64,000 nucleotides of DNA from Myrica gale (GCA_963930655.1 OZ005600.1:1243501-1307500); one strand, 5' to 3'; counted from the stretch's first letter, positions 47,670-59,460 are shown. Numbers and translations are program-made. The notes: generated by a model not told the origin, from the sequence alone.

Positions 47670-49574
47670 CTACAATGTGTTCTGTGGATTAAACATCCGC
47701 CTCCCGTTTCGCCTGTAGTATGGAGTTTCATCTATGGTTCTTCTCAGAGGCGGATGTAGAGGGTGCGGTCCTGGGCGGCCGCCCCCATTACATCCAAAAA
47801 AAAAATTCATTTAGTTTTTATTTTATTATTCATAGATTGGCCTGGGCCTATAGGCCCGACCCCCTTCGCCCAGGCCAACCCCCATTTGGGGCATGAGTGG
47901 ATAAGAGCTTTTATGAAAACACATGTTATTTATTTTTGGCAAGCTAAAAACTTGGCGGGAGATTATTTTGCTCCTCTGCAGTGGATGGTCTGCTGTGTTG
48001 CTGCCTACTCTTTCGTTTCTATTTTTTTCTACCCTTTTGGTGTGGGAGTTGGGGGTTTGATTATCTGTTGTAATGCATCAGCTAATTGAGTTTTTTTTTG
48101 CTCAACATATATAGTTTGCGGCAATAGTAAAGGGCAACAAGTTGAATATGTGAGATGTCTATTCTCTAATCTAAGTATATTTGATTATGCAGTTTTTTAG
48201 CCTTACAAAGACAGTAAAGTAGATCTTCTGGCACCTAAGTTGGTCTTCATTGCCCTTGATTTAAGACAGATGAATATTTTCCCCCTATGCAGCTTTCTAT
48301 GATGTGGTGAGAGACCATTTGAAATACCCAACATAATTGTTTCACCAATCAATATACCCTGTAAGATACAAAAACTAGACTATTTGGAATTGCAGGTACT
48401 AGTTTGGGTATTAATTGTCATTTGGTTTTGGTATTAAGAGATTTTTCTCTGCCACATACAGGTACTGGTTTCAGACTCCAGGGGAATAATTAATGAAAGA
48501 AATGATGGAAGTTTTGGAGGAACCGTTAAGCATAGGAAAAATGGGAGACAACTTGGTTATACCAAAAAGCAAGAGGAAAGACATTTTCGGGGAGTATGAA
48601 ACCAAGGATTATATGAAGCGCAAAGCTAGCGAGATTGAGAAAAGCAAGGTTTTAAGAACATGTCCAATAGATATTCTTTTAAAGCTTGTAATTACATCTT
48701 ATTACAGTCTATTCTTAATTTGTAAAGAATTTTGTGTTTGTTGTAAAATATTATTAATCAATAATGAATTATATTTTGTTTTATTATCCTTGTCTTTAAA
48801 TTTTTACTCCAATTAATTATGATTATTAAAATAAATTTGTATACTGATTAAAAAGGCATGTATAGAAAATATAGAAAAAAATTAGTAGTGATTTGGAAAT
48901 GCAGGAAAAAAAAGCCGCTATATATGGCAACTGACCACCCCTATAGGTCTATAGCGGCGGTCATGTTAGGTCTTTAGCAGCGGTCACCAACCGCCGCTAC
49001 AGACCTTTAGTGCCAAAAAAACCGCAACCACGGTTGGCCCTATAGCGGCGGTCGACCCAAGGTCTTCACCAGCGGTCACCCGAACCGCCGCATTAGATCT
49101 ATGCCGACGGAGCTATAGCGGCGATCACGACCGCGACCGCCGCTAAAAAACTGCTGCTATAGGCCAAAATGACCTATAACGACATTTTTTTTTCCTATAG
49201 CAGCGGTCGATGAACTTTTTTTTGTAGTGACAGTTTTTTGCATGAATTTTTTTTTATCATTTCGCCTTTAAAATTCGACCCCCATAAATTTTGATCCTGG
49301 ATCCGCCACTGGTTCTTCTCACATAGTCAACGAAAGGCTTTGGTGTTCGAGGCGAATGTTCATCCAAAACAGCAGAACGGCTAGGCTCGGGGGTCATGGG
49401 TGTTGGGGTACTTGGAGGAGCGGGTGGCTGATATCTGTGGGGCCTGTCCAGGAAACGTATGAAGATGACCACGGTCAATACCAATAGGGCAAAGCAGCCA
49501 ACTACGGTTGCCCAACGGGTTTTATTTAGTGTAGTTCCCGATTCTGCTCTTTTGACTGGTTCGTACTCAAACAT
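47670..49574 (-). CDS. Small membrane protein gene, 3' end displaced by a hAT insertion
   Basis: The start at 49574 follows a good AG acceptor in the leader. The protein opens MFEYEPVKRAESGTTLNK, has one membrane helix (ATVVGCFALLVLTVVIFI, about residues 22-39) and then a proline-rich tail (PPAPPSTPTPMTPEPS). At 49312 a hAT element begins. The present frame runs into it and stops at 49257-49259, giving 105 residues with an alien end (GGSRIKIYGGRILKAK). If the element and one 8-bp duplication are taken out, the frame goes on through 47736-47670 for 22 more codons (TIDETPYYRRNGRRMFNPQ and so on) to a natural stop, giving 330 bases or 109 residues exactly. That fit strongly suggests the older gene. 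I do not recognise the family. Confidence 0.75.
47745..49311. mobile_element. Non-autonomous hAT element, 1567 bp
   Basis: Flanked by the perfect 8-bp duplication GTTCTTCT (47737-47744 and 49312-49319). Ends are CAGAGGCGGATG and GATCCGCCACTG. The last 60 bases match the ends of the hAT elements at 8785 and 39599. It contains other insertions, including a CACTA-type end at about 48905-49230. No hAT transposase is visible. Confidence 0.9.
48905..49230. mobile_element. CACTA-type MITE or element end, nested in the hAT element
   Basis: The right end reads TTTTTTTTGTAGTG, the inverted form of CACTACAAAAAAAA, typical of CACTA elements. Inside are many direct and inverted copies of TATAGCGGCGGTC/GACCGCCGCTATA, as in CACTA subterminal arrays. 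The left end is degraded, with no clear CACTAC. Confidence 0.7.
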
Positions 49575-49619
49575 CTATCTCCACTCTCTGACCTGTACAA
49601 ACAGGCACAATAAGGATGT

Positions 49620-50377
49620 GAATTGGGTCCCAGTAACAATTTACAAATGCATCCGCTATTTGTTTCTATAATAGACACGCCTTTTGCCATGGATGAAAGT
49701 AGTAAAGCTAAAAGCTGTATCAGGATGCAGGAGTGTGTAGTCTGACCATTCGCTGGGCGTGTGATGATTATTTGATCCTTGAATCTCTTGTTTCCAACCA
49801 CTTTGATCTGAAGAAGCGGAGAAGAGAAAGATCAGTCCAGAGTACAAAGTCAATTGTCACATTTGTACAGCTTTAGAACGATCAGTCCAGAGTACGAAGT
49901 CAATTGTCCCATTTGTACGTACAACTTTAGAGATGAACCCGAAGCACTGGTCAAGTCTTATTTACTTACCTAGTAGCTAACAGTATGTCACTGTTTGATT
50001 AAGAGATGTCGTATTCGAATCCTGAGAAGCACCATTTTTGTTTCAGTTACAGTCGAATTTTTTTTTTCTTAACTGGTTTCAGTTGTAGTTCTGGTTTTTG
50101 TACCCCGGGGGTGGTTTGGAGTCTAGGAGCTTTTGTTACACATTGTTGGCCAAGTTCCTTATAGCTTAAGTGTTTTATATGGCCAATAACTAATAGAGAA
50201 ATTTCATTTTTAGTCACCTGGGTTTTGTTCCCCAAGAACTTCATCCCAGGAGATGGATTTTACCTTCAAGTATTACAGAGAACACATGGAGAGATTGTAA
50301 CAATTTTCTCTGAAATTCAGTTCGACCAGTATATACTCGTTGAAGTAATTAACTTGCATCATAAACAATCACATTAA
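49620..50377. other. Region between two divergent small genes
   Basis: It probably contains the leader exon of the minus-strand membrane protein gene (a GT/AG pair lies around 49590) and upstream parts of the + strand gene at 50378. The phrase GATCAGTCCAGAGTACNAAG is repeated at about 49830 and 49880. Confidence 0.4.
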
Positions 50378-51389
50378 ATGCAGCATAGTGCTCACCTCAT
50401 ACTCTGCACGCCCACCGATCCCGGTTTGTTCTCTGTAGATGGAACTGATCATTATGAGATCCTGCTCGTCAAATCACCAACCGCTTCTCTGTCGAAAAAG
50501 GGTATATATCCTACATCAAGAAAAAACCAACATAGAGGGCTCGAGAGTTATTCACGGCAACTCGTTTGTTATAATTTGTAAGTAAGTACAAACCTGAAAA
50601 ACAATAGCTGAATATAAAGTTTCCCGGAGACGCGTAACCTGCAATGTGACACATGGAGCACTAAGTGAGGCAAAAATGGTGGAAAGAAGACCTCTGACTT
50701 CTTGCTTGAAAAAATGTATGCGCGTGAGGGTCGGCTTCCGGTTCTTGGCTCAAATCTCGATGATTTCTTCCTTTACTGCCCCAATGCCCGGCTAGATGGT
50801 AAGGAAATTCGGAACCCATCTGAGTTTTGCCTGCAATGTTCCCGTTAATTCAATTATTCTTCAATATTTTGTTCTTTCCCGTTTCGATATTCTGTTCAAT
50901 TGTGTCCTATATTGAAAACCTATCTTGGTTTAGACAAATTTTATTTGTGCCCTTCATGACTAGTTTGGTCGCAAAACTTTTGTTGCTTAAATTCACGCCC
51001 CAACTCGTTCATCTGTGGGAATTTTATGTTATGTTGGTTGATCGGAAAACGGAACTGAGTCGGACAGTTGTACGAGTTTTGGAAATTTTAGTGCCTGTTG
51101 GGTGTGATACCTCTGTTTGTAAATGGAAAGCCAACATATCATATGTGGATGCTCTGGAGAGAAATCAATTTTGATTCGTTCTAAGTGTATGAATATGTTT
51201 GCAGCCTTGAGTCCATGGGACAAAATTGGATCACCGGGAGCTCGGAATTTCATGCTGTGCAAGAAGCCCCAACCGGGAAAAATGACAGATGATGGAAAAA
51301 CAATTAGCGCAATGGCTCATAAGGGTAGTGGTGGGAGTTGGAAGGCATGGATCAACAAGTCCCTCAATCTTAAGATTTATTCACACTGA
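50378..51389 (+). CDS. Conserved-looking protein of unknown function, three exons
   Basis: Exons 50378-50501, 50670-50798 and 51205-51389 join at GT-AG sites with matching phases to give 438 bases (145 residues plus stop). Exon 1 carries DGTDHYEILLVKSPTASLSK. Exon 2 carries the run from KNGGKKTSDFLLEKMYARE to FFLYCPNARLD, with a sharp donor at 50799. Exon 3 begins LSPWDKIGSPGARNFMLCKK and ends SWKAWINKSLNLKIYSH. The region between exons 2 and 3 also has an open frame (50827-51174), but it is hydrophobic, AT-rich and lies in the intron. I do not know the family. The true start may lie further upstream, since exon 1 remains open there; the ATG at 50378 is the first available in that exon. Confidence 0.65.
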
Positions 51390-52100
51390 TCATTCTCTCA
51401 ATTGAATGGTTGATATATCATTGGTTTTTGTCTTCTTTTTTTTTGTTTCTCTTGTAATTTGTGTTATGGTGGACCATTAAACTTGTCATGATTGTGGTTT
51501 TCTCGTTCTCTTTTGAGTTGAGAACCTTGCAATTCTCTTCTCCAATAAATGTACTCGTTGTGCTATTTCTTTGAAAGAAATAGACTTTTGTTTTTGTTTT
51601 TATTGTTCTTAATAAAGTTTGTGGTTCTACCTGTTGCTGAATCTGTACATAAACCAGCTGTTGCCGAGCATCAGTTGCGTTTCCTGTGAAAATTCAAGGG
51701 AATGAAATCATGGAATTTTTTTGGGGGGGGGGGGGGGGAGCTCGAGGGAAATCTTATCAAAATGGTCTTGTATTGTTTTTTTTTTTTTGGTGAGGTAACC
51801 GAGACTTGCCAGTTGACGGCTATCCTGGAGAACACCACGGTGTCACCACTCTGAGCAGAAAAGATTGACGCTGCCAATACACCCGGTACCGATATCTCTG
51901 AAAGCCGGCGTAGAAAAACATATGTTAGAAACGTAAAAGAACAATGACGAACACATTCATGAAAACCATATGCAAGATAAGTGCACAACAGCAAATGTCT
52001 TAGTAGTTACAGAATAAACACTTCAACCTAGTGTCCGTACAGAACAGACAGTTAGTCAGTTACTGAGCACATGCACCGCAGCGACAACTAAGGAAGCAAA
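51390..52100. other. Intergenic DNA
   Basis: AT-rich 3' flank, with a G-tract near 51720-51740. No gene is recognised. Confidence 0.4.
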
Positions 52101-52109
52101 TGCAACGGG

Positions 52110-52415
52110 TCGGAATTTAGTCCAGACCGTACGGATCCAGTATACAGCTCACGTGACGAGTTTAGCTTTAGTGGTTGAAACATAGTGGTCGGGAAGATAT
52201 TGTCCAACCACTATTGTTCGACCACTACAACTAAACGCGTGCTCGAGGAGCCGTCCATACGGTTTGGATTCAGTCCAGACCGTGGGCCACTACAGCTAAA
52301 CGCGTGCTCAAGGAGCCGTCCATACGGTTTGGATTCAGTCCAGACCGTGGGATCAGACCGTGGGTCTAGACGGGTCTGGATCCGTACGGTCTGGACTGAA
52401 TCCAAACCCACTACT
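52110..52415. repeat. Direct and inverted repeats around CAGACCGT motifs
   Basis: A 64-66-base unit (containing CTAAACGCGTGCTC and CCATACGGTTTGGATTCAG) occurs twice in tandem at about 52222-52351. Its GGATTCAGTCCAGACCGT motif reappears inverted near 52380-52410 (ACGGTCTGGACTGAATCC). It resembles the end of a non-autonomous DNA transposon, but no target duplication was found. Confidence 0.65.
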
Positions 52416-52429
52416 CTAAACAAAGCAAA

Positions 52430-52840
52430 CAAATTGAGAAAATCTAGAAAATAACATCTGACCACCCAAAGAAAAAGATAAGACAACAAAACGTCTTGCA
52501 ACCTAGCCAAAGACAAATAACAATCTTCATAACATATATTGTTTTGCTCCCTCCATATACACCACCAAATGCAATGTAAAATCAACCTCCATATAACCTT
52601 AGCGAAATGATTGCGAAACATTCTCTTCCAACTCCATAAAACGTCATCCACTTTCTCATACATAATCCGTTGAAAAGTTCATAATACAAAGAATTTGAGA
52701 CCACAGCCCACGCACATAAGGACAATGCAGCAAAACATGATCCACAAATTCATCATCGCACTGACATAGGAAACACAAATCAGCAATGATCGTCCCTCTC
52801 CTGCGACGGTTATCAATAATAAGAATGTCGGAGTCAACTT
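52430..52840 (-). mobile_element. LINE zinc-binding RT tail fragment
   Basis: The minus strand encodes typical plant LINE zf-RVT blocks: ADLCFLCQCDDEFVDHVLLHC, then RNHFAKVIWRLILHCIWWCI and WREQNNICYED. It is broken by frame changes. Confidence 0.7.
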
Positions 52841-53216
52841 GTACAATTTTACCATTTTTCTATTTGGTGTCTAGACTTGTTGTAGACCATTTAACATTTG
52901 GAGGGTCTTTGTTGAATCAATTTCATTTAATCATGCTAATATAGCGTTAACCTCTTAGCAAACGTCCTTTATAATCTTCTCATTCTTCGTTGCAATTTGA
53001 GTTACATGCATACTGTAAAAAAAAAAGACCCAAGTGAGTGTAAATGGAATGAATCAAAGATGAGTATAGTTGTGATGAATCCATTACATCGCTTGCACTG
53101 GATTCTGTTAGATCACTCAATTGAGAAAATACTGATCGGAAGAGCTGGTAACGTCAAACCTTGGACACTAAAAAACTTTAACCGAGAATTTGTTGGCTAG
53201 TAATAGAATTCCAACT
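52841..53216. other. Intergenic DNA
   Basis: No gene is recognised. Confidence 0.4.
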
Positions 53217-53225
53217 CAAGTTAAT

Positions 53226-53623
53226 GGGGATAATACACTTTCCACACACAAACTACCATAAGTTTGACATTTTGCATCCCAAACTACCATCTTTAAGACA
53301 TTGCACCCTCAAACTACCAATGTTTGACACTTTGCACCCTAAACTACCAATTTTGACACTTTTCACCCTCCAACTATTAATATTAAACATTTTGCACCCT
53401 CCATTTGACAATAATGCATTTGATAAATTAATAAATTTACAATAATATCTTTACTATATACAAAATAGGTTAAGGGCATTATCGTCATTTTAGTCTCAAA
53501 TTTTAAAAAATGGTGTAAAGTGTCAAAAATTACTAGTTAGAGGGTGTAATGTATCAAAATTGATAATTTAGGATACAAAGTGTCAAATCTATGACAATTT
53601 GTGGGTGAAAAATGTATTTTCTC
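53226..53623. mobile_element. Mutator-like MITE with 9-bp target duplication
   Basis: 398 bases with ends GGGGATAATACACTTTCCAC and GTGAAAAATGTATTTTCTC, flanked by perfect 9-bp repeats CAAGTTAAT (53217-53225 and 53624-53632). It contains repeated CAAACTACCA phrases and is a relative of 16059-16438. Confidence 0.88.
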
Positions 53624-53976
53624 CAAGTTAATCTATTGGTCGTCTATGAGCGAAAGTTTATCATTCAGCTATCGTCGTTGGCCTGGCTAACTATTTTTAT
53701 TTCACGTGTTTATTAGCTTTGGACAGGAAAGAGGCCGGTGGAGTCCGGAAGCTCACAATAATAATGTTTGACCCAAACGAGTTCTGGACCAAACCACAGT
53801 CTGCTCCAGCCCTCGAAGGCCTAATCAAAGCCCAAATCAAGCTGGTCATAGGCCGATAATTGGTTCATTCATTTTCATTGCTCTTTTATGTTTTTTTGTT
53901 TCGTTTTGGCTTGGCTGTGCTATCTTCTTCAGCTTGGAATCTCCAACTTCCATTAACACATCCTTCCATTCCAGTC

Positions 53977-56900
53977 ATGGCCGAGAGCGAGGTCGAGGCC
54001 CCCAAAGCGAAGCCACGCCCAATCGTCCGCCTCGGGATCTTCCTCATCTCTCACAGCCTCCTCTTTAGGTACATCTTTTTATTCACTGGTTTGTCTTGGA
54101 TTTGGAAGTTGAATTAATATAGATCTGCCGTTTCAATTTCAGCGTGGTTTGCTGCACAGCAGGGATCTTGACCCTTCTGCTGCTTCCAGTTCTCGCCAAG
54201 AACACCTACGTATCTGAGAATGCCCTCATGCCAGGTCGCTTTTTATTTATATCTTTATTTCGTTTTTCATTTTTCTTTCACGCGAAGTAAATATAGCTAA
54301 ACACTGTCGATTTGTATTATTCACAGGTTCTGCAAACCCCATGCTTTCTAGTCAGGAAGTATCGGAGGCAAATCGACTAGTGAAGAGTTTAACCAGCTTG
54401 GATTTGCAACCCAAGGGCAGTGGCACGTAAGCGTTTACTTCACATTCCGCCTCTCTGTTCTTTTTGTTGGTTATTTAAATGTGAATTTCAGCTGGTTTAG
54501 ACTTTGTTATCCTAATAGAAACTGTTTAATTAACGAGTAATTTTAATACAAAAAAGTATTATGTTAGTGGTAAAACAAAGCTGAGGTGAGTAACCTTCCC
54601 TGCGCAAGCCAATCTCTACCTTAGGACTTATTGCTGTCTGATGTTTTACCTCGTTCGTACATAAATGCAGAGAAAGTCAAAGACTGATAGCCGAGTTTAT
54701 GTCTAACTTGGGTGCTGAAGTTAATTATCAGAAGTTCTACCCTCGATCAAATCAGTTTCATCCGCTGCACTTTTTTTCTTACCCTGATTCGGGGACAACT
54801 TGGGTGAATGTCAGTTGTTCATCTCATGGAGTTAACACCATTGGAATAATCAGAGCACCACGTGGTGATGGTAAAGAAGCCATCGTCTTAGTGACGCCTT
54901 ACAATCCTTTAAAGATTGGTCCGGGTGAGGCTTTATCATTGGGCATCACATACTCAGTGTTCTCCTTGCTAACCCAAGTTACTTGGCTTGCCAAGGATAT
55001 TATATGGCTTGTTGCGGATTCGAGATATGGAGAATATTCTGCAGTTGATGCTTGGCTAAGAGATTATCACATGCCTGTATTTAGTGGATTAGGCTCTCTA
55101 AATGCTGAAACTTCTCATGGAAGCAATGTCCAAAATGAACCAAAAGAGAACCTTCTCACTGAAAGAAAAATACATGATGGTTTTAGACGTGCTGGGACTA
55201 TGGCTGCAGCCCTTGTCATTAAGGTTGCAGATAGAAGTGAACATTTTGAGGACAGTCTTAGCATCTATGCTGAGGCATCCAATGGTCAGATGCCAAATCT
55301 GGACCTCATCAATATCGTTAATTACTTAGCAGTGCATAGGCAAGGTTTGCGAGTAAAGGTGGAGAAAATATGGCCTTTACTTAACTGCAAATGGCTCTTA
55401 ATTTTGGGTGAAATTCTCGAATCACTAGGACATGTGGCCAGAAGCTTAAATCCGCAGTGGAAGTTTGGGATCCCAGCTGCAGATTATGTCGAGGGCATAG
55501 CTACACTTGCAAGTTCATTATATTACCAGGTAGTTTTTTCTCCTTCCTGTTCAGTCACTACGGGTGAAGCCTATTACTGTTTACCGTTTCAAATTGAATG
55601 ATCAGGAAAAGTTGAAGAATTTATGTCGTGTCAGTGCTGTCTGATCCTTGAGTCATTTTCGTGTATATTGTTTTTCCATGCTATCAGGCTTTGGGGGTCC
55701 CCACAGGTCCCCATGGTGCTTTTCGTGATTACCAGGTAGATGCAATTACTTTGGAAATTTCTTCAAGAGTTGCTTTGAATAACAAGGCTAAGCGAAACGA
55801 CTTCCTGCTGCGAGGTGGCTGGTCAGTTCTTGTTTGAATCTCTCTGAAGTAGCAGTTATAAATTTTTTTATTCCAAATTAGTGGACTGTATTGAATTCTT
55901 AATGCAAGAACCTCTCTTTTGCACGCACTGAAATGACGAGCAGGTGTTAATTTCTTGTTGAATGTTTAAACCTTTTATCGTCCTTCTTATAACATCCTCT
56001 AGCTCTAAAAATGCTGCTAATGTATTATTAATTGGTATTGTTAGGTAACATCCCTTTAGGTTCCTTGTTCATTGGCTATCATTTGTTAAAACAAATTATT
56101 GTGTCTTTTTTGACTGAAGGTTTTCCTGTTGGTTGATTCAGGTTAATTGAAGGAGTAGTACGAACAGTAAACAACCTCCTCGAGAAGTTTCACCAGTCAT
56201 TTTTTCTGTACCTTTTAACATCGCCTAGTAAGTTTGTGTCAGTTGGAGTCTACATGATCGCATTTGCACTCCTTGTGGCACCACTCCCAGTGGTTTCAGC
56301 TTCTCTATATGCTGAGGCTCACAATGTGGATCCTAGTTCTGGAAAAGAGAAATCTACTCCTTCAATCCGTACTACTGACGAACTTGGCATAACTCTGACA
56401 TCATGCAAATGGCTTAAGGCAGCGAAAATAGTTTTTGTGGTTCACTTGTGGGGTGCTGTTGTTTCGCTACTCCCATATTTCATCTGTCAAATACCCAGCT
56501 ATACGCCAACTACCAGATTTGGAATCTGGGTGTTGCTCTCAATCTTTAGCCTCCTTATATTATACTTAATTCTGGGTTCTCCATTTTCCCATGTCAATGC
56601 ATCCCAACCTCGAAAAAGAGATTGGGTTCTCCTGAAATCAGTGACTATCTCTGTTGCCTTCATTGGTTTGTGCCTTATGTCAGTCATTAACTTTGCTACA
56701 GCCGAAATAGGGGCTTTACTGATGGTCCCAATGTGTTTGATGGCTCAACCTCTGAAGCTTGATGTTAAATCTAGAAGCTTGAGAAGCTTTTCTAGGCTGG
56801 TTTGTAATCTGGCTTTGGGGTTTATTGCGTTCCCGCCATTCACTTTTTTTGTGTTGAAATGTGTCTTTGAAGGTTTTGGTGGCATCACTGTTGGTGACTT

Positions 56901-57015
56901 CTGGAATTGGTTGGAATCCATTTGGTCATGGAGCAGTGCTACTTACCTCTATTTAGGTATGGTTCACCTGCCATGCTGGGTATTGTGTATTCAGGTTCTA
57001 TGTCATCGTTGTTGA
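53977..57015 (+). CDS. GAA1: GPI transamidase subunit GAA1 homologue
   Basis: Six exons: 53977-54068, 54143-54234, 54327-54426, 54671-55529, 55688-55821 and 56142-57015. All introns are GT-AG and the summed 2151 bases give 716 residues, the usual size of plant GAA1. A first membrane helix (about residues 19-50; GILTLLLLPVLA) is followed by a large lumenal domain with the M28-peptidase-like fold of GAA1 (SYPDSGTTWVNVSCSSHGVN; IIRAPRGDGKEAIVLVTPYN; VPTGPHGAFRDYQVDAITLE). The C-terminal third has multiple membrane helices, ending PCWVLCIQVLCHRC. The complex attaches GPI anchors to proteins in the endoplasmic reticulum; GAA1 is needed for joining the lipid to the protein. The start is the first ATG in frame, after a CT-rich leader. 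It is the best-defined single-copy gene in the right half. Confidence 0.96.
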
Positions 57016-57435
57016 CATGCCTTGGACAATCTTACCGTGTATCACTGGTCAATTTGAAATAGAAATGAGAGGGAGAGCTCAGAGTGACTGGAATTTTTTT
57101 CTTGACATTTATGTCTTCTGGTCTAACTCGCTTACGGTGGATGTTGGCTGGTTTTAGAATTGGGTCCTGGAGGAGAAGGTGATTCAGGGGTATAACCTTT
57201 CATCTTTGCAGGCAATTTTGTATATGGCAAAAAGAGGACTCATGTAGGGCTGCAATTGAGTTGTGCAGGCCTCCTGATATGTAGTATGTACTTATTGACT
57301 CCACTGAATGAATGACTGCAGTAAAGGTTATGATTGATTAGACAGCCGTCGATCAAACTTTTTTTTTTCTTGGCCAGCCGTCAATCAAACTTGAGAGCCT
57401 ATTTACAGAGTTTTTTTTTTTCTGGAAGCCTATTT
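57016..57435. other. 3' flank of GAA1
   Basis: Presumed 3' untranslated region. A short phrase (GCCGTCAATCAAACTT) is repeated near 57345 and 57378. No gene is seen. Confidence 0.4.
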
Positions 57436-57439
57436 ACAG

Positions 57440-57655
57440 AGTTCGTTTGGATTACTATTGACATATTTGAGCCCAAAATATTGGGGCCAGATATTTGTGT
57501 TTAATACTAAAATATTTTTTTCATGATTTTTTATTATTATAATATTTATTAAAAATCTTATCTCTTCACTTTTTTACCAACCCCATAACATTTCTTTACT
57601 TTATAATATTTCTCAAATTTCAATACCCAAAATTTTCACCCTCAAACATCTCCTT
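57440..57655. mobile_element. AT-rich MITE, inverted orientation
   Basis: About 215 bases, the reverse complement form of the family at 46431-46625 (AAAATCTTATCTCTTCAC; CTTTATAATATTTCTCAAAT; CCCTCAAACATCTCC). Confidence 0.75.
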
Positions 57656-57750
57656 TATGTGCTGGGCCTCGGTAGGTTTTCCAAATTTTGGGTTAGTCAT
57701 AGTTTAAAGCCATTAATTGGAAGGCTTTTTTCTCGGCCAAGTTGTTGGGG

Positions 57751-57930
57751 TTGGACTCATATCAGTTTGGTCACAAAGCTCAGTCCAATATAGACTTGTA
57801 GAAGGATCCTGCTCTACAGAACTAGTGCACCAAACAACGTATTGGACTCATATCAGTTTGGTCACAAAGCTCAGTCCAATATAGACTTGTGGAAGGATCC
57901 TGCTCTACAGAACTAGTGCATCAAACAACT
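57751..57930. repeat. Tandem duplication, 91-bp unit x 2
   Basis: Units at 57751-57841 and 57842-57930 are almost identical (TTGGACTCATATCAGTTTGG; AAGGATCCTGCTCTACAGAA). Confidence 0.85.
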
Positions 57931-57944
57931 ACGGGTGCGTTTGC

Positions 57945-59460
57945 GTCCTAAAATTTTACACACTCTAAAATTTTAACACAAAAAAAAATTACAATATAAT
58001 CTCTCTCTCCCCTATCAAATCACTACTATTCACTACAAAAAATATAAAAAAATTACCTATCTCTTCACTTTTTCACTAAACCCAATACCTAAAATTTTAA
58101 CAACACAAACACACCCACGTTATGTAATGTTGGATCTGTCCTCACATAGGAACCCTCCCACTTGTTTCTGTTTGGAGATTGTTGCTCAAATTTAATGCAA
58201 GATGCGCTTTTTGGTTTATATGATGACCTGGACAATGGTGTTTTCTTCTGTAAATAAATTGTATTAAATAGATTGATGAGGGCTGGACGTCGTCTTCGCT
58301 TAGGATCATGCCCCCCACTCAAAGAGCAAGGTATAAGCATCGGTTCTTTACATTGATCTAGTGAATATATGCAAATATATAGCTGTCGCGTAAATGTGGA
58401 ATTATTTTTAATTAAATAAAAAATGCTTGAGGATGAATATGTCCCTCTGTTGTATCTTGCTTTTTTTTTGTTGGGGGGGGTTAAAAAAAAGAAAAAAAAG
58501 AGCTATTTTAGCTGCTCAGGAAAAATAAAGATAAAAAATAGAGCTATTTTTAATGGTCAGGAGATCCTTATTTTGGATTGTGGGAATTAAGAAAAAAAAT
58601 ATTCTGATTTGGACACGGCCCTATCCTCCTCTGTTACAACATCATACACGTGTCATTTTAGTTTCCATTATTGCTTAAAGTGAGATAAGAAGCTGGAGTG
58701 GCAATATATACGGTTTGGATGATGTTTTATAAATAAAACTAGAGGTCCCACTCGTTTTTCAAGCGCGTGAGTCAAAAGCTTTGAGGCTATTGAACTTTCA
58801 GCCATGGTCTGCACAAACAGTAAATAAAGTTGAAGAAATATTAACAAAAAAAATATAACTCGGTGGAAATAAAATAAAATTGTGCAATGTCAATAAAAAT
58901 AAATAAATATTTTAATGCTGATTTTCTTCCTAAAAAGAAGTTTGAATTATTCAAAACTGTAATTTGTTGTTTTATTATTTTCTTGAAAAATCTAGGTAAG
59001 ATTAGAAATAAAAAATAATAATAAAGGTAAAATATTGACACATAAAAAATATATTCTTTTATCCAACAAGCTTCTCTCTACGCGAAAGGAGGGGAACAAT
59101 TGACAAAAATAGGCGTACAAAAAAGCAAGCAAGATCTACTACATGCTTGGCTTCTTTGGCTTTTAGGAGAAACCCTTTCTAAGGCAAGCATTGAAGTTAC
59201 ATTACTCATCCTAATTAGGACGTGCATTACACGTACTCCAAGCAGCGTCTTAAGCAAAGCGGCTCATGTCAACCCCTCTCTCTCTCTCCCACCCACCTCT
59301 GATCAGACTACCCCCATTCTCTTTCTCTGTTGACAGCAAAAAAAAAAAACAGCAAGAATGTTCTCCCATTTCAAACAAAGCACGGCAAAGAAAGGAAATA
59401 AGAGCAACGAAAACAAGCAGAAGAACGGCAACGAGAATAACAGAGAGAAGATAGAGAGAG
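57945..59460. other. Intergenic DNA and upstream region of the F-box gene
   Basis: A MITE-like stretch lies at 57950-58110. The rest is AT-rich. The leader before 59461 is purine-rich (AACAGAGAGAAGATAGAGAG). No other gene is recognised. Confidence 0.45.

Noticed and set aside
48493-48816. 107-codon frame within the hAT element as a gene
   Set aside because: The first half is charged and could be a transposase scrap, but nothing recognisable supports it, and the rest is AT-rich filler.
48905-49230. Possible structured RNA gene from the GCGGCGGT hairpins
   Set aside because: The repeats and the CACTACAAAA-type end are better explained as a CACTA subterminal array.
50827-51174. 115-codon hydrophobic frame as a gene
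   Set aside because: It lies between two exons joined by good splice sites, is AT-rich, and its hydrophobic content is what T-rich intron DNA gives by chance.
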